NCBI RefSeq assembly: GCF_900108025.1
Contig: NZ_FNUS01000003.1
Location: 124,001 to 188,000, forward strand
Direction of reading: 5' to 3'
Source: Halpernia humi
GTDB lineage: Bacteria; Bacteroidota; Bacteroidia; Flavobacteriales; Weeksellaceae
DNA: 64,000 nt
Below the pieces are notes generated by a model that made no database searches, had not been told where the DNA came from, and worked only from the letters and a program-made list of their open reading frames with translations. A program made the translations under genes and the position numbers. The first letter of the stretch is position 1; each line of letters starts with the position of its first letter. Shown here one piece after another: positions 16,219 through 25,290 of this stretch.

Positions 16219-16869
16219 CTAAACCAACTTGGCAATCACATCTATTCCGCCTTTGGTTTTATCGCCAATTTTACAAATAATTTCGGTATCTAATGGAAGA
16301 AAAACATCCATTCGGGATCCGAATTTGATGAAGCCAAATTCGTGTCCTGCTTTTGCATCGTCGCCCTCGTTACAATTCATTACGATTCTTCGCGCCACAT
16401 AACCTGCAATTTGTCTAAAAACAACTTTGTGATGTATTAAACTTTCTACCGCCACTGTTGTTCTTTCGTTATCTGTAGAAGATTTTTCGTGCCATGCTAC
16501 CAAATATTTGCCCTGATGGTACTTTTTATAAATCACTTGTCCCGACACGGGATATCTGCAAATATGGACATTTAAAGGCGACATAAATATGGAAACTTGA
16601 ATGCATTTTTCTTTTAAAAATTCGTCTTCAAAAACTTCCTTTATCATCACTACTTTGCCATCAACAGGCGCAATCACGTTTTCTTTATGATCGATAATTG
16701 CACGATTAGGAACACGGAAAAACCAAAACACCAAGCCCAAAATAATTAATAGCGGAATGAGCACCAAGAGCGACCATATTTTAAGATAATGAACCGAGAT
16801 AAGGCCTATGATAATTATCGCAATAATGGCGACCGAAATGGTTCCTTTAGATTCTTTGTGAAGTTTCAT
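16219..16869 (-). CDS. psd: Phosphatidylserine decarboxylase family protein
   Basis: The 216-residue proenzyme turns phosphatidylserine into phosphatidylethanolamine at the inner membrane. Two hydrophobic segments lie near the N-terminus (about 12-30 and 33-50). FMSPLNVHICRYPVSG and the late FGFIKFGSRMDVFLP are family blocks; the Gly-Ser bond at 183-184 is the expected self-cleavage site that creates the pyruvoyl group. The short, archaeal-like form fits the size. It is followed upstream by cdsA on the same strand, 22 bases away, a typical phospholipid gene pair. Confidence 0.93.
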   Translation of the reverse strand: MKLHKESKGTISVAIIAIIIIGLISVHYLKIWSLLVLIPLLIILGLVFWFFRVPNRAIIDHKENVIAPVDGKVVMIKEVFEDEFLKEKCIQVSIFMSPLNVHICRYPVSGQVIYKKYHQGKYLVAWHEKSSTDNERTTVAVESLIHHKVVFRQIAGYVARRIVMNCNEGDDAKAGHEFGFIKFGSRMDVFLPLDTEIICKIGDKTKGGIDVIAKLV

Positions 16870-16891
16870 TATAAAGAAATGAGATATTTTT

Positions 16892-17773
16892 TTAAATTAA
16901 TTTTTCTAATACAAAATAGAGGTATATAACTGGTACACAGATAATAAAACTATCTAGCCTATCTAAAACACCACCGTGCCCGGGGATAAGGTTTCCACTG
17001 TCTTTCACACCAAAACTCCTTTTGAGTTGGCTTTCTACCAAATCGCCAAGTGGCGCAAATATAGAAACTAAAAAGCCAACTACCATCCAATTTCCGCGCA
17101 AATCTGGGTAATATTTTTCAATAAAAAAGCCTAAAACTAGGGTTAAAACAACGCCACCAGCAAATCCTTCCCAAGTTTTTTTGGGGCTAATTTTTGGTGC
17201 CATTTTATGTTTTCCAAATAATCTACCTGTGAAATAGGCAAAAGAATCGCTACTCCAGATTAAGACAAAAAGGAAAAAAACTTCTAATGTAAATATTTTG
17301 TCTGGGTTAAAATCAGAATATGAAGGTAAAGCCAAAGCAAAACTGAAAGGTAAGGCCAAATAAACGACGGAAAATATTAATTTTCCATTATCAAAATAAA
17401 GTTCTTTAGTAAATCTGAATAAAGTAACAACGGCGATCACAATTAAGGATAAACCTAAAAATTCTGAAATATTACTTTGAATTTGAAAATAAAACCCGTG
17501 GTAAAAATATTTGACGGAAAACCTGTAATATACGAGTAATGCGATAGGGATAACGGCAAATTTCTCCCAAGAATTCCCAAATTTCATCATCTTGATGCAT
17601 TCCCATAATCCTGCGAGAAGAAAGAAAGTCATTAAACCAAAAAAAAGATAATATTCTTTTATAAACGGAAAAATTTCTCCCAACCAAAGTTCACCTAAAG
17701 GCGTTGTACAAAGGATGATGACGAAACCATAGACCGCTCCGGAAATTAATCTCTGTACTAAATTTTTATCCAA
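16892..17773 (-). CDS. cdsA: Phosphatidate cytidylyltransferase
   Basis: This 293-residue integral membrane enzyme makes CDP-diacylglycerol from phosphatidic acid and CTP. About eight hydrophobic segments are visible. The C-terminal signature GDLVESQLKRSFGVKDSG followed by PGHGGVLDRLDS is diagnostic, and KISPKKTWEG precedes it. It lies between psd and the LUD gene in a minus-strand run that continues to ftsH and rsfS. Confidence 0.95.
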   Translation of the reverse strand: MDKNLVQRLISGAVYGFVIILCTTPLGELWLGEIFPFIKEYYLFFGLMTFFLLAGLWECIKMMKFGNSWEKFAVIPIALLVYYRFSVKYFYHGFYFQIQSNISEFLGLSLIVIAVVTLFRFTKELYFDNGKLIFSVVYLALPFSFALALPSYSDFNPDKIFTLEVFFLFVLIWSSDSFAYFTGRLFGKHKMAPKISPKKTWEGFAGGVVLTLVLGFFIEKYYPDLRGNWMVVGFLVSIFAPLGDLVESQLKRSFGVKDSGNLIPGHGGVLDRLDSFIICVPVIYLYFVLEKLI

Positions 17774-17808
17774 AGTGTTTTATTTAATATAATTTGTAGA
17801 AAACGGTA

Positions 17809-18390
17809 TTAATCTTCCAGCAAAAGTAAGAAAAGTTTGGTATTGTCTTTATTGTCTCCACCCAATTTAGACTGATTTCCACTTATGGAAGTTAGATTCT
17901 TTAATGTTCCGCGGCGTTTCACTTTCATCATTGCGTCGGTCAGGTTAGACACAATTTGCGAAACGGTTGCCATAATAATTATTTTATTTGGAAGGCGAGA
18001 AGAATGCGTGTGCAAAATATTGTTGTGAGAAAGCATTATCCTACCATCAAACGCTATAAGATATTCGCAGGTGATAAATGCTGCATCGTTCACCACGTCT
18101 AACTCTTCGGTGTAAGAAACGTTGATGACATCCAAAAAATTTTCTAAATCTTCGTCCCAGCAGAAAACATTTTTTATCTCTTCTATTTTTACAATTTGGT
18201 TGAGGGTCTGCAAGGCTTCCGCTTCATCTGAACAATAATTGAAAAAACCTCCAGAATGCGTAAACAATTGCGCAAACTTATAGTCTAGATCAGCATTTTT
18301 AAGTTGATCCCCCAATTTTACCACATTAGCAACATCGTCGGATGTAGCTTGGTTTAATATTTTATTTACAATTTTTTTAAATATGCTCAA
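17809..18390 (-). CDS. LUD domain protein (LutC/YkgG-like)
   Basis: The 193-residue protein reads as a reduced LUD domain: DAAFITCEYLIAFDGRIMLS resembles the A-D-ya-IaeTGSi-l strand of LutC-type proteins, and PNKIIIMATVSQIVSNLTDAM matches the following IvV...ivp.l.dam segment. LutC acts in lactate oxidation, but lutA and lutB are not adjacent, so that role is not implied. In flavobacteria a copy of this gene commonly sits next to ftsH, as here. Its job is unknown. Confidence 0.65.
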   Translation of the reverse strand: MSIFKKIVNKILNQATSDDVANVVKLGDQLKNADLDYKFAQLFTHSGGFFNYCSDEAEALQTLNQIVKIEEIKNVFCWDEDLENFLDVINVSYTEELDVVNDAAFITCEYLIAFDGRIMLSHNNILHTHSSRLPNKIIIMATVSQIVSNLTDAMMKVKRRGTLKNLTSISGNQSKLGGDNKDNTKLFLLLLED

Positions 18391-18416
18391 GGCTATTCTT
18401 TATCTCTAATTTATAC

Positions 18417-18453
18417 AAAAATAGGAAATAATTACTATTTCCTATATTTTTTT
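18417..18453 (-). terminator. Terminator after ftsH
   Basis: The arms ATAGGAAATA (18421-18430) and TATTTCCTAT (18436-18445) are an exact 10-bp match around a 5-base loop. On the minus strand a run of T follows, so ftsH transcription would stop here before the LUD gene; the plus side also carries T. Confidence 0.7.
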
Positions 18454-18475
18454 GAAGATATTATTATTTTAAAAA

Positions 18476-20467
18476 TTATACCGTTGTACTTTCATCGTTT
18501 AAAACATTACCAGCAGTAGCGGGATTATCTATATCAGACATTGGTGTTTCAGATAATTCTGGATCCCAAGCGCGTTTGCCAAACACTTCTTCAAGATCTT
18601 CACGGAAAATGACTTCTTTTTCTAAAAGTTTTGTCGCTAAAGCATTCAATTTATCTCTGTTTTCAGATAAAATTTGCACCGCTCTTTGATACTGAAATTC
18701 TATAATTTTAGAAATTTCTTCATCTATCATTTTAGCAGTACTTTCGGAGTAAGGCTTACCGAAACTGTATTCAGATTGGCCAGAACTATCATAATAAGAA
18801 ATATTTCCTACTTTATCATTTAATCCATAGATAGTTACCATTGCTTGTGCTTGTTTTGTAACGCGTTCCAAATCAGATAAAGCACCAGTTGAAATGTTCC
18901 CAAAAGTTACTTGCTCGGCGGCTCTTCCGCCTAAAGTGGCACAAAGTTCATCATTCATTTGTTCAGTAGTGGTCAACTGTCTTTCTTCTGGCAAATACCA
19001 AGCGGCTCCTAAAGATCGGCCTCTCGGCACAATTGTAACTTTCAACAATGGTGCTGCGTGCTCTACCAGCCAACTAATTGTAGCGTGGCCTGCTTCGTGA
19101 AACGCAACTCTTTTTTTCTCTGATGGTTTTATAACCTTATTTTTCTTTTCTAAACCTCCAATAATTCTATCTACAGCATCTAAAAAATCTTGCTTATTTA
19201 CAGTTTCATGGTTGTTTCTGGCTGCAATTAGAGCTGCCTCATTACAAACATTTGCAATATCTGCGCCGCTAAAACCTGGTGTTTGTTTTGCCAAAAATTC
19301 ACGATCAACCGTTTCATCCACTTTTATTTTTTTCAAATGGACTTCAAAAATTTCCTTTCTTTCGTGAAGCTCGGGTAAATCTACGTAAATACTTCTATCA
19401 AATCTTCCAGCGCGCATTAAGGCTTTATCTAAAATATCTGCTCTATTTGTGGCTGCCATTAAAATCACATTGGTATCGGTACCAAAACCATCCATTTCTG
19501 TTAATAATTGGTTTAAGGTGTTTTCGCGTTCATCATTGCCGCCTGTAAATTGTCCTTTTCCTCGCGCTCTACCGATGGCATCAATTTCATCTATGAAAAT
19601 GATGGCTGGTGATTTTGCTTTTGCTTGCGCAAATAAATCTCGCACTCTTGATGCGCCAACGCCCACAAACATTTCTACAAAATCAGAACCTGAAAGTGAG
19701 AAAAACGGCACTTTTGCTTCGCCAGCAACGGCTTTTGCTAATAAGGTTTTACCAGTTCCTGGAGGGCCAACTAGCAATACGCCTTTCGGAATTTTTCCTC
19801 CAAGTTTGGTGTATTTTTCAGAGTTTTTCAAGAAATCTACTACTTCTTGCACTTCTTCTTTTGCACCTTCTAAACCGGCAACATCATTGAAGTTGATCTG
19901 TACTTTATCTTTTTCATCAAATAATTTGGCTTTAGACTTCCCGATGCTGAAAATTTGTCCACCAGGTCCGCCACCGCTTCCCATTTTTCTAAATAGCACA
20001 TAATAAAACAAAACCATAATCCCAATCCAAAACAAGGCTGTAAAAAGCAAACTTGTAAGTGGGTTTTCGGCTACACCAAAATCCATTTTAGTTTCGATTT
20101 TAGGATTATCCGCTTTTATTTTATTAAATCTTTCTTGGAAATAACGCAAATCTCCATAAGTTAAGGTATAATCTGGTTGTGGTTTTAGATTAAATAAAGA
20201 CAAAGGGCTTTCTGCAGGTTGGTCTTTTTTAACCAACTCATTTTTCCCCGCTTGCGTAAGGAAAACATCTGCTTTAAAATTATCCCGATACACCATTACA
20301 TCTTGCACTTTACCCTGCTCAACTAAAGTGTAAAATTGCTGCTCATCTAAAGGTTTTGATGTTTCGCCACCAAAAAAATTTGAGCCGAAAATAAGTAGCA
20401 TCACAACTATGGCGATGGGAAAAAACCAATTAAAACCTTTATTGTTGTTGTTCATTTTTTTATCCAT
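18476..20467 (-). CDS. ftsH: ATP-dependent zinc metalloprotease FtsH
   Basis: This 663-residue membrane-bound AAA+ protease degrades misassembled membrane proteins and short-lived regulators. Two transmembrane segments (about 13-25 and 145-165) bracket a periplasmic domain. The AAA module contains GPPGTGKT and the SRH region, and the zinc site is HEAGH at 457-461. The last 40 residues are acidic and variable. It is followed by a terminator and preceded by rsfS 32 bases upstream on the same strand. Confidence 0.97.
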   Translation of the reverse strand: MDKKMNNNNKGFNWFFPIAIVVMLLIFGSNFFGGETSKPLDEQQFYTLVEQGKVQDVMVYRDNFKADVFLTQAGKNELVKKDQPAESPLSLFNLKPQPDYTLTYGDLRYFQERFNKIKADNPKIETKMDFGVAENPLTSLLFTALFWIGIMVLFYYVLFRKMGSGGGPGGQIFSIGKSKAKLFDEKDKVQINFNDVAGLEGAKEEVQEVVDFLKNSEKYTKLGGKIPKGVLLVGPPGTGKTLLAKAVAGEAKVPFFSLSGSDFVEMFVGVGASRVRDLFAQAKAKSPAIIFIDEIDAIGRARGKGQFTGGNDERENTLNQLLTEMDGFGTDTNVILMAATNRADILDKALMRAGRFDRSIYVDLPELHERKEIFEVHLKKIKVDETVDREFLAKQTPGFSGADIANVCNEAALIAARNNHETVNKQDFLDAVDRIIGGLEKKNKVIKPSEKKRVAFHEAGHATISWLVEHAAPLLKVTIVPRGRSLGAAWYLPEERQLTTTEQMNDELCATLGGRAAEQVTFGNISTGALSDLERVTKQAQAMVTIYGLNDKVGNISYYDSSGQSEYSFGKPYSESTAKMIDEEISKIIEFQYQRAVQILSENRDKLNALATKLLEKEVIFREDLEEVFGKRAWDPELSETPMSDIDNPATAGNVLNDESTTV

Positions 20468-20498
20468 ACGAAACCGGCTATTCCGGTATTTTTATTTG

Positions 20499-20861
20499 TT
20501 AATTTTCTATATGGGTGATTTCTGCATCGCCCCAAAGTTCTTCTATATCGTAATAATCTCTTGTTTCTTGCTGAAAAATGTGCACCACTACCGACACATA
20601 ATCTACCAAAACCCATTGTGCATTATCTGTCCCTTCCACGTGCCATGGCCGTTCTTTTAAATCGTTTCTAACTTTTTTCTCAATATTACCAGCAATTGCA
20701 GAAACTTGTGTGTTGCTGTTTCCGCTGCAGATTATAAAAGTTTCTGCTACTGAATTTTCGATTTTTGAAAGATCAAACACCATCACTTTCTCGCCCTTGG
20801 TGTCTTGTATCGCTGCTACGATCGTTTCTATTAATATCTCTTTTGGTGTATTTTTACTCAT
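20499..20861 (-). CDS. rsfS: Ribosome silencing factor RsfS
   Basis: The 120-residue protein belongs to the RsfS/Iojap family, which binds ribosomal protein uL14 and blocks subunit joining in starvation. FIICSGNSNTQVSAIAGNIEKKV, RPWHVEG and WVLVDYVSVVVHIFQ are the family blocks, and ETRDYYDIEELWGDAE closes the domain. It is the first gene of the minus-strand run to ftsH and is divergent from birA. Confidence 0.94.
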   Translation of the reverse strand: MSKNTPKEILIETIVAAIQDTKGEKVMVFDLSKIENSVAETFIICSGNSNTQVSAIAGNIEKKVRNDLKERPWHVEGTDNAQWVLVDYVSVVVHIFQQETRDYYDIEELWGDAEITHIEN

Positions 20862-20946
20862 TAATTTTTATATAGTCTGCAAATTTACCGCTTTTTCTTT
20901 ATTTTAGCCTTATCAAAATGGCGCTTAAATCTTAAATTTTTCTTAA

Positions 20947-21651
20947 ATGAACCCTCTTATTTATTTGGAAATTAGCACTTCTACTAATATCGATATTCTA
21001 AAATTTACGAAAGGTGAGCCAAAATTTATTGCTCTTTACACTTTTAACCAAACAAATGGAAAAGGACAATATGATAATTCTTGGGAAATGATTCCGGGAG
21101 AAAATCTGGCATTTTCATTTATGTTAAAATCTAAAGATTTAAGCATACCCTCTTCTCTCTTCAATTTCCATACCGCCAATTTGCTCCGGAATTTTATAGC
21201 CAATTTGACCCAACAAAACACGGAAATAAAGTGGCCAAACGACCTCATTTTAAATAAGAAAAAAATTGCAGGCCTCTTAATTGAAAAGAAAAAAATAGAA
21301 AATCTGGACGTTTATATCATCGGATTTGGGCTAAATGTTTTGCAAACTGACTTCTCTAAACTCCCAAAAGCAGGCTCTTTATTAACACAAACGGGGAAAA
21401 TCTTTAATTTAAAAAATATTGCAGAACATTTATTTGATTTTTTACAAACTGAAATTTTGCATCCAAAAAACACGCTAATAGATTTTAACTATCATCTTTT
21501 TATGAAAGACCAAATTGCCGTTTTTAACCTAAAAGGAAAAAGACAAAATGGCATAATAAAACACGCAGATGAAAATGGCTACTTATGGATCGATTTAGAA
21601 CACGATGGTTTGCGAAAATTTTTTCACAAAGAAGTAGAATTACTTTACTGA
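20947..21651 (+). CDS. birA: Biotin--[acetyl-CoA-carboxylase] ligase
   Basis: The 234-residue protein charges biotin onto carboxylase carriers. NGKGQYDNSWEMIPGENLAFS is the biotin/ATP loop and KWPNDLILNKKKIAGLLIE holds the catalytic lysine region. No N-terminal winged-helix domain is present, so it is the non-regulatory group I form. Its stop overlaps the convergent LptF/LptG-type gene by seven bases. The carboxyltransferase gene accD is also in this window. Confidence 0.92.
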   Translation: MNPLIYLEISTSTNIDILKFTKGEPKFIALYTFNQTNGKGQYDNSWEMIPGENLAFSFMLKSKDLSIPSSLFNFHTANLLRNFIANLTQQNTEIKWPNDLILNKKKIAGLLIEKKKIENLDVYIIGFGLNVLQTDFSKLPKAGSLLTQTGKIFNLKNIAEHLFDFLQTEILHPKNTLIDFNYHLFMKDQIAVFNLKGKRQNGIIKHADENGYLWIDLEHDGLRKFFHKEVELLY

Positions 21652-22739
21652 TTGGCTCTTCTAAAATATAACACCAAAGCCAAAGGCCCAAAAACGATAT
21701 TTGGAAGCCACATTGCGACAAGCGGCGTTAAGGTTTTGTTTTCAGACACTACTTTTAAGGCTTCAAAAGAAAATACAAAAACAAATGCCAATGCAATACC
21801 AATAGCGAGATTCACACCTAAACCGCCGCGCTTTTTTTGCGATGAAAGTGAAAGTGCTAATAAAGTTAAAATTATGATTGAAAAAGGCATAGAAGTTCTC
21901 TGATACAGTTCATTCAAATAAGTATTCAGATTACCATTTCCTTTTTCTCTTTCCCTTTTTATAAAGCGCAATAATTCTGGCGTTGTTTTATTTTGCCCCA
22001 ATAATTGGTCTGGAAATAATTCTTCTGGTGGATGCCCAAAACTAATGGTTCGCGTGCTACCGTTTTTTAAAATTTCAGAGTCGTTTTTTAGAACCGTTTT
22101 TTCTAAAAAACTATTCAACTCAAAATAATTTTTATCTTTTTTCCACGCTACATCGCTAGAAGACAATTGGTAAATTAACTTTTTATTTTTATCGTATTTT
22201 TGATAACTAAAACCCGAACCGCGCTTTTCTTTTTTGTTATAACTGTTGATAAAAATATATTCATTGGGTGATAATTGTGTTGTAATAGCGGCATTCCCCA
22301 ATAATTTTTCACGATCAATTTCTGTGTAGGTGTAGGGTTCCAGCGTGTTTTTTTGAATATTTGCCCATGGCAAAACGAAATGATTAACAATCAACGCGAT
22401 TATTGCGATAAGCGACGAAGCAACAAAATAGGGTCGTGAGAAGCGGTGAAAACTTGCACCACTGCTTACAATTGCGACAATTTCTGTATTATTTGCGAGC
22501 CGAGAAGTAAAAAATATCACAGAAATAAATACCAAAATAGACATAAAAGTCACAATCAAATAAATAATCCAAAACGGATAATAATAAAGTAAAAAATGCC
22601 CAACGGTGAAACCATTTGATTCTATCCTGGGCGATTTTTGCTGCACATCTACCACTAAAACTACGATAGACAAAAGCGCCAACATAAACACGAATGTGCC
22701 CAGAAATTTTTTGATGATGTATTTGTCTAATATTTTCAT
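21645..22739 (-). CDS. LptF/LptG family permease
   Basis: The 364-residue membrane protein has three N-terminal hydrophobic segments (about 12-32, 52-75, 98-118), a periplasmic beta-rich middle (about 130-265), and three C-terminal segments. The start MKILDKYIIKKFLGTF is typical of LptF/LptG, the permease pair that extracts lipopolysaccharide from the inner membrane. Whether it is the F or the G partner cannot be told; the second partner is not in the window. It lies 19 bases downstream of tgt on the same strand. Confidence 0.88.
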   Translation of the reverse strand: MKILDKYIIKKFLGTFVFMLALLSIVVLVVDVQQKSPRIESNGFTVGHFLLYYYPFWIIYLIVTFMSILVFISVIFFTSRLANNTEIVAIVSSGASFHRFSRPYFVASSLIAIIALIVNHFVLPWANIQKNTLEPYTYTEIDREKLLGNAAITTQLSPNEYIFINSYNKKEKRGSGFSYQKYDKNKKLIYQLSSSDVAWKKDKNYFELNSFLEKTVLKNDSEILKNGSTRTISFGHPPEELFPDQLLGQNKTTPELLRFIKREREKGNGNLNTYLNELYQRTSMPFSIIILTLLALSLSSQKKRGGLGVNLAIGIALAFVFVFSFEALKVVSENKTLTPLVAMWLPNIVFGPLALVLYFRRANQ

Positions 22740-22758
22740 TTTTAAATATTCAAAATAT

Positions 22759-23892
22759 TTAAAGTCTATTTTTTAAATTTGGTATCACTGCATTTTTCCA
22801 TTCATAAAAATCACCTGCCACAATGTGTTCGCGTGCCACTTTTACCAAATCTAAATAAAAAGCCAAATTGTGAATCGAGGCAATTTGCTTGGAAAGATAT
22901 TCTTTTGCCACAAATAAATGACGCACATAAGCTTTAGAATATTCTCTATCAACATAGCTCGTTCCAAATTCATCCAGCGGCGAAAAATCGTTTTCCCACT
23001 TTTTATTTTTCATGTTCATCACGCCTTGCCAAGTGAAAAGCATCGCATTTCTGGCATTTCTGGTAGGCATCACACAATCCATCATATCTATTCCCAAACC
23101 GATGGTTTCCAAAATATTCCACGGCGTGCCAACTCCCATTAAATATCTCGGTTTTTCTTTCGGCAAAAAATCTGTTACCTCATCGGTAATTCTATACATT
23201 TCTTCTTCTGGCTCGCCAACTGAAAGTCCACCAATGGCATTTCCAACCTGATCGCTTTCTGCAATTTTTTCTGCCGAAATTTTTCTTAAATCTGAATATG
23301 TTGAGCCTTGCACGATTGGAAAAAAATGTTGCTTGTAGCCGTAAATTTCTTTGTTTTTTTCGTTATAATCTATGCAGCGTTTCAGCCAACGGTGCGTCAT
23401 TTCCATAGATTTTTTGGCTAATCTATAATCGCAAGGATAGGGCGTGCATTCATCAAAAGCCATAAAAATATCGGCGCCGATTTGCCGCTGAATTTCCATA
23501 GAAATTTCTGGGGAAATAAAATGCGTGCTTCCATCAATATGCGATTTGAATTTTACACCTTCTTCGTTTAATTTTCTAGATTTCGACAAAGAAAAGACTT
23601 GATAGCCGCCTGAATCTGTTAAAATCGGCAAATCCCAATTCATGAATTTGTGCAATCCACCAGCGGCTTGCATAATATCCATTTTCGGGCGAAGATTTAG
23701 ATGATAGGTGTTCCCTAGAATTATCTGGGCTTTTATATCGTCTTTTAATTCTCTTTGGTGTACTGTTTTTACTGAAGCCACGGTTCCAACTGGCATAAAA
23801 ATCGGTGTTTCAATTTTTCCGTGGTCTGTGTTTATAATTCCTGCTCTGGCTTTACCTTCGGAGGTTTTTTCTATTTCAAAAAATTTCTGCAT
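22759..23892 (-). CDS. tgt: Queuine tRNA-ribosyltransferase
   Basis: This 377-residue TIM-barrel enzyme exchanges guanine 34 for the queuosine precursor in tRNAs with GUN anticodons. LTDSGGYQVFSLSKSRK contains the catalytic Asp region; GGLSVGEPEEEMYRI and YLMGVGTPWNILE are family blocks. The zinc-binding set near the C-terminus is altered from the usual CxCxxC: the region reads DCVMPTRNARNAMLFTWQG and no CxCxxC was seen. It is co-directional with the LptF/G-type gene and the DUF4296 gene. Confidence 0.93.
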   Translation of the reverse strand: MQKFFEIEKTSEGKARAGIINTDHGKIETPIFMPVGTVASVKTVHQRELKDDIKAQIILGNTYHLNLRPKMDIMQAAGGLHKFMNWDLPILTDSGGYQVFSLSKSRKLNEEGVKFKSHIDGSTHFISPEISMEIQRQIGADIFMAFDECTPYPCDYRLAKKSMEMTHRWLKRCIDYNEKNKEIYGYKQHFFPIVQGSTYSDLRKISAEKIAESDQVGNAIGGLSVGEPEEEMYRITDEVTDFLPKEKPRYLMGVGTPWNILETIGLGIDMMDCVMPTRNARNAMLFTWQGVMNMKNKKWENDFSPLDEFGTSYVDREYSKAYVRHLFVAKEYLSKQIASIHNLAFYLDLVKVAREHIVAGDFYEWKNAVIPNLKNRL

Positions 23893-23900
23893 TCTGTTTT

Positions 23901-24266
23901 TTATCTTCCCATCGCTGGTAAAAGCGGGTTTTCTTTTAATTTTTTATTGATATAATCTTTGGCTTTAGGGTCTTTTTGCTCGACGATATTTTCCGCACCA
24001 TCAAAAATTTTATCTAATTTATTGATACCGGTGTAATAGGTATAACTTTCTTGAAAATCTTTTGCTTTTATTTTGTGCTGTTTTAGAATATAGCGCGTTT
24101 GCGCTTCCATACTAGCGCTCGGTGCTACAAAACTCATTTGGTCTGCGAGTGCAAATTCTGCTATCAAACTGCTCATTTCGTCTTCCGAAAGTAAATTTTT
24201 CGGCTTTTCGATTGCTTGTTTGCAAGAACTTAAAATAACTAATATTAAAAAAAGAAAAACTTTCAT
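23901..24266 (-). CDS. DUF4296 lipoprotein
   Basis: The start at 24266 is chosen because it opens a short lipoprotein signal, MKVFLFLILVILSSC, with the lipobox cysteine at residue 15; the longer frame adds a poorly conserved N-terminus. The mature 107 residues contain LLSEDEMSSLIAEFALADQ and YYTGINKLDKIFDGAE, matching the DUF4296 family common in flavobacteria. Function unknown. It is placed 9 bases upstream of tgt. Confidence 0.75.
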   Translation of the reverse strand: MKVFLFLILVILSSCKQAIEKPKNLLSEDEMSSLIAEFALADQMSFVAPSASMEAQTRYILKQHKIKAKDFQESYTYYTGINKLDKIFDGAENIVEQKDPKAKDYINKKLKENPLLPAMGR

Positions 24267-24461
24267 ATAATACATAAACGCGAAGGCGCATTTTTTTTTA
24301 AAACACTTCATATTTATTTTAAAACTCACTACTTTGGTTTATTAAGTGCTTTTTGCAAAAATAAATATTATAATTTTAAATAATTAAACAAATTAAAGGG
24401 GTTTTGCTTTAAAATATTTTCAAAAAATATAAAATTTTTCGTCTTTGCGTGTAAGCATTTT

Positions 24462-25175
24462 TTATAAATTCCCTATTAAAGATTTAAACTTCAGATTGAT
24501 GACACCAAAAACAGCCTCTTTTATAATTCCTCCATTCATCTTGCTTTGGCCTTGGGTTCGGTCTGTGAATATAATCGGTACTTCTACTATTTTAAATTTT
24601 TTCATGAATGCGCGAAATTTCATTTCAATTTGAAAGCCGTAGCCTTTTAGTTTTACTTTATCTAAATCTATTTCATCCAAAACTTTTCGCGAAAAACAGA
24701 CAAATCCCGCGGTGGTATCACAAATCGGAATTCGTAAAATAAATCGCACATATTTTGATGCAAAATAAGATAATAAAACGCGCGACATTGGCCAGTTTAC
24801 AACATTTACTCCTTTGGAATAACGCGAGCCAATCGCCATATCGGCATTTTTACAAGCTTCAAATAATTTTGGTAAATCGGCAGGATTATGAGAAAAATCG
24901 GCATCCATTTCGAAAATATAATCATAATCTCTCGCTAAAGCCCAACGAAAACCGTGAATGTAGGCTTTTCCCAAACCGTCTTTTATTTTACGTTCTGTGA
25001 GAAATAAATGAGGCGTTTTGACTTGCAATTTTTTTACAATATTTGCCGTTCCATCTGGCGAAGAATCGTCCACCACCAAAATATCAAAGCCCTCTTCTAA
25101 ATTTAAGACAGCCGCAATAATGGCTGCAATATTTTCTTTTTCGTTAAAAGTAGGAATGATGACGAGCTTTTTCAT
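24462..25175 (-). CDS. Polyprenol-phosphate mannosyltransferase-type glycosyltransferase 2
   Basis: The start at 25175 gives MKKLVIIPTFNEKENI, the usual opening of this family; six extra codons upstream have no support. The 237 residues contain VVDDSSPDGTA, the EMDADFSHNP donor-site DxD region and GSRYSKGVNVVNWP. It resembles dolichol-phosphate-mannose synthase (DPM1), which loads a sugar onto a lipid carrier at the membrane. No transmembrane tail is present. The sugar and acceptor are not decided by sequence. Confidence 0.88.
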   Translation of the reverse strand: MKKLVIIPTFNEKENIAAIIAAVLNLEEGFDILVVDDSSPDGTANIVKKLQVKTPHLFLTERKIKDGLGKAYIHGFRWALARDYDYIFEMDADFSHNPADLPKLFEACKNADMAIGSRYSKGVNVVNWPMSRVLLSYFASKYVRFILRIPICDTTAGFVCFSRKVLDEIDLDKVKLKGYGFQIEMKFRAFMKKFKIVEVPIIFTDRTQGQSKMNGGIIKEAVFGVINLKFKSLIGNL

Positions 25176-25277
25176 TGATATATAAGTCTGCAAATATAGA
25201 TATTAAGATTTGAATCTTTTAATTTTCATAATTTTAGTCACGTTAAATTTATCTTAAAGTAACATCTAAAAATTTAC

Positions 25278-25285
25278 TACTTTTG
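25278..25285 (+). promoter_or_regulatory. -7 box TACTTTTG before the GH3 gene
   Basis: TACTTTTG matches TAnnTTTG and lies only five bases before the ATG at 25291. If used, the transcript would have almost no 5' leader. Confidence 0.45.
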
Positions 25286-25290
25286 TAAAT

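Noticed and set aside
19449-20003. 184-codon plus-strand ORF inside ftsH
   Set aside because: Shadow of ftsH; composition is Pro/Ser-rich as expected from antisense reading.
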